64,000 nucleotides of DNA from positions 85,003 through 149,002 of the forward strand of contig JAFWCN010000005.1 of the NCBI GenBank assembly GCA_017536895.1. The letters are read 5' to 3'. Position numbers and translations under genes: made by a program. This document shows, in pieces, positions 62,422 through 64,000 of this stretch. The notes below the pieces were generated by a model. The model was given only the letters and a program-made list of their open reading frames with translations. It had not been told where the DNA came from and did not search any database. How positions within the stretch are numbered: the first letter of the stretch is position 1; every line of letters begins with the position of its first letter. The stretch is from Candidatus Saccharimonadota bacterium (lineage in GTDB: Bacteria > Patescibacteriota > Saccharimonadia > Saccharimonadales > Saccharimonadaceae).

Positions 62422-62624
62422 AAAACGCCGCCTTACGGCGGGTTCAATAATTCATTCCTATGTTAATCCGGGTGGGAATCAATTCGAAGAACGAGTCCCC
62501 CAGCTCAAAAAATGCCCCCCTAGAGGCATAAAACAATGACAATGGAGAAAAAAAGAAATACAACGTCAATGATATAATAGTAACTAGAATATTGAACAAT
62601 TATATCTTTAAAAAGGAGACCTTT

Positions 62625-63665
62625 ATGGCATTACAACTAACCAACGAATGGGACAAAGTATTCGAAAAAAGCGACAAAGTAAACCACAAAAAGGTTTCTT
62701 TCAAAAACCATTTCGGAATTGAAATAGCGGCAGATTTATACGAACCAAAAGAAAGAAACGCAAAGTTGCCGGCAATTGCTATTTCTGGACCATACGGTGC
62801 AGTTAAAGAGCAGTCATCTGGCCTCTACGCTCAAACCTTAGCAGAACGTGGGTTTCTGACCTTAGCTTTCGATCCATCATTTACTGGCGAATCCGGCGGT
62901 GAAACTCGTTACATGACTTCCCCGGATTTAAATGTAGAAGATTATCAGGCCGCCGTAGATTATTTGTCTAATTTAGACGAGGCGGACGCAGGTAAACTCG
63001 CCATCATTGGTATCTGCGGTTGGGGCGGCATGGTGCTTCAGGCCGCCTGCCTTGAAACCCGCATTAAGGCCGTCATTGCTAGCACGATGTATGATATGAC
63101 GCGCGTAGCTGGAAATGGCTATTTCGATGCAGACAATAATAAAGAATCTCGCAAGAATACACGCATCGCAATAAATAATCAACGCACCGCAGACTATAAA
63201 AATGGCGAATATAAGCTCGCTGGTGGCGTGGTAGATCCAGTTCCAGACGATGCGCCTGAGTTCCTTCAAGACTATCACGCATATTACAAAACACCGCGCG
63301 GCTATCATAAACGTAGCCTTAATTCTAACGGCGGCTGGGCTATTCAGACGAACGGCTCTCTCGCAAATACGCGCATTCTAACTTATGCTAATGAAATCGA
63401 CATGCCAGTTTTGATTATCCATGGCGAAAAGGCGCATTCGCGCTACAACAGCGAAACAGCGTTTGATATGATTACCGGCGAGACGAAAACTAATGGCGTA
63501 ACTCCGAAGCCGTACACCGGAGTCTATCCACTCGGCAATACCAAAATCGGCAATAAAGAACTCTACATCGTAGAGGGAGCTTCACACGTAGATTTGTATG
63601 ATAATCTTGATAAGATTCCATTTGATAAGATCGAGAGTTTTCTAAAAGAAAGCCTTGAGGTTTAA
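62625..63665 (+). CDS. Alpha/beta hydrolase (dienelactone hydrolase-like)
   Basis: The 346-residue protein begins with a beta domain, then oxyanion loop AISGPYGAVKEQSS, nucleophile elbow IIGICGWGGM (Cys in the nucleophile position) and catalytic His near EGASHVDLYD. It resembles YcjY/dienelactone hydrolase-type enzymes. I chose ATG 62625 with AAAGGAG upstream; the longer frame has no Shine-Dalgarno. The substrate is unknown. Confidence 0.75.
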   Translation: MALQLTNEWDKVFEKSDKVNHKKVSFKNHFGIEIAADLYEPKERNAKLPAIAISGPYGAVKEQSSGLYAQTLAERGFLTLAFDPSFTGESGGETRYMTSPDLNVEDYQAAVDYLSNLDEADAGKLAIIGICGWGGMVLQAACLETRIKAVIASTMYDMTRVAGNGYFDADNNKESRKNTRIAINNQRTADYKNGEYKLAGGVVDPVPDDAPEFLQDYHAYYKTPRGYHKRSLNSNGGWAIQTNGSLANTRILTYANEIDMPVLIIHGEKAHSRYNSETAFDMITGETKTNGVTPKPYTGVYPLGNTKIGNKELYIVEGASHVDLYDNLDKIPFDKIESFLKESLEV

Positions 63666-64000
63666 ATGAATAAAAAGCTAGCTATCTCTTTTCCAATCTT
63701 GATTGCGATAATCGTTTCAGTTGTCGTTACGGTAGTCATGATGAACAATAAAGAATCAGACAAAGATCCAAATCTTTCGCCCGAAACAAATCAATCAATA
63801 GATAATGAGGAAATGACTATGGATAAAGTTTATATAAATATTAACAACAAGAAACTTGGAATAGATTTAGAGAATAACTCTACGACTTCAGCCTTAATAA
63901 AACTATTACCGCTAGAACTTTCAATGAATGACTTAAATGGCAATGAAAAATATGTATATTTAAATGAATCTCTACCAACAAATACTTATAGCCCGAAGCA
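63666..64000 (+). CDS. Cyclophilin-like secreted protein, cut by window edge
   Basis: ATG directly follows the hydrolase stop. A signal-anchor (SFPILIAIIVSVVVTVVMM) and an Asn/Glu-rich linker come first. Residues from about 50 (VYININNKKLGIDLENNSTT; LIKLLPLELSMNDLNGNEKY) match the cyclophilin-like domain (PF18050) that often accompanies flavodoxins. 111 codons are visible. It probably forms an operon with the hydrolase. Confidence 0.7.
   Translation, partial: MNKKLAISFPILIAIIVSVVVTVVMMNNKESDKDPNLSPETNQSIDNEEMTMDKVYININNKKLGIDLENNSTTSALIKLLPLELSMNDLNGNEKYVYLNESLPTNTYSPK

Noticed and set aside
62425..62445. GC-rich hairpin after the flavodoxin gene as a terminator
   Set aside because: The stem CCGCC/GGCGG is present but no T-run follows, so termination is not supported.
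62440..62530. Sequence resembling a tRNA or tmRNA T-arm on the minus strand
   Set aside because: No acceptor or anticodon arms could be built around it.

Overview
The window looks like a core chromosomal segment of a Patescibacteria (CPR) bacterium, most likely a Candidatus Saccharibacteria (TM7) relative. This is inferred from small compact genes, short versions of HolA, HrcA and PolA, a lysine-rich S20, an L25/Ctc with an acidic tail, type IV pilin genes, FISUMP-type surface proteins and no biosynthetic pathways. The code is standard: TGA ends genes in several ATGA overlaps. No rRNA, CRISPR, transposase or phage module was seen.

Layout. 1-9.9 kb: information genes (rpsT, holA, mutM, polA), a CoA-kinase-like protein, an NRDD-type small protein with NrdR-like boxes, and a PfkB-aldolase fusion. 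9.1-11.2 kb: L25, then grpE and hrcA with a CIRCE operator. 11.2-21 kb: a nucleotide kinase, a lamin-tail surface protein, a small oxidoreductase operon, a FISUMP protein, initiator tRNA and a pseudopilin/DivIC cluster. 21-30 kb: a DsbA-like protein, a CBS protein, aspS and an MMPL exporter with a YhgE-like partner. 30-42 kb: methyltransferase, PilB, a membrane-tethered Clp ATPase, DUF1846, and a 1058-residue FISUMP/DUF6273-type protein. 42-51 kb: yebC, comEC, four tRNAs, a prepilin, ruvB and dnaK with two CIRCE sites. 51-55.5 kb: a polysaccharide cluster. 55.6-64 kb: CDF transporter, beta-helix surface proteins with a divergent two-component system, then flavodoxin, hydrolase and a cyclophilin-like protein.

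How it works together. HrcA probably controls its own promoter and dnaK. PilB, four prepilin-like proteins and ComEC fit a pilus/DNA-uptake system. The glycosyltransferase cluster, FISUMP proteins, lamin-tail protein and beta-helix proteins would build the cell surface.

The most unusual signals are four. First, a 76-bp palindromic element, with unrelated long inverted arms in each copy, sits in frame in two adjacent glycan genes, and a relative sits in polA. Second, three tRNA genes carry partial tRNA copies separated from the real gene by palindromes. Third, 18 genes have a -10 box only 6-8 nt before the start codon, which predicts leaderless mRNAs. Fourth, two C-rich stretches in the 1058-residue surface protein, and possibly the C-terminus of the other FISUMP protein, look like diversity-generating retroelement variable repeats. 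The reverse transcriptase and template repeat are not in this window.
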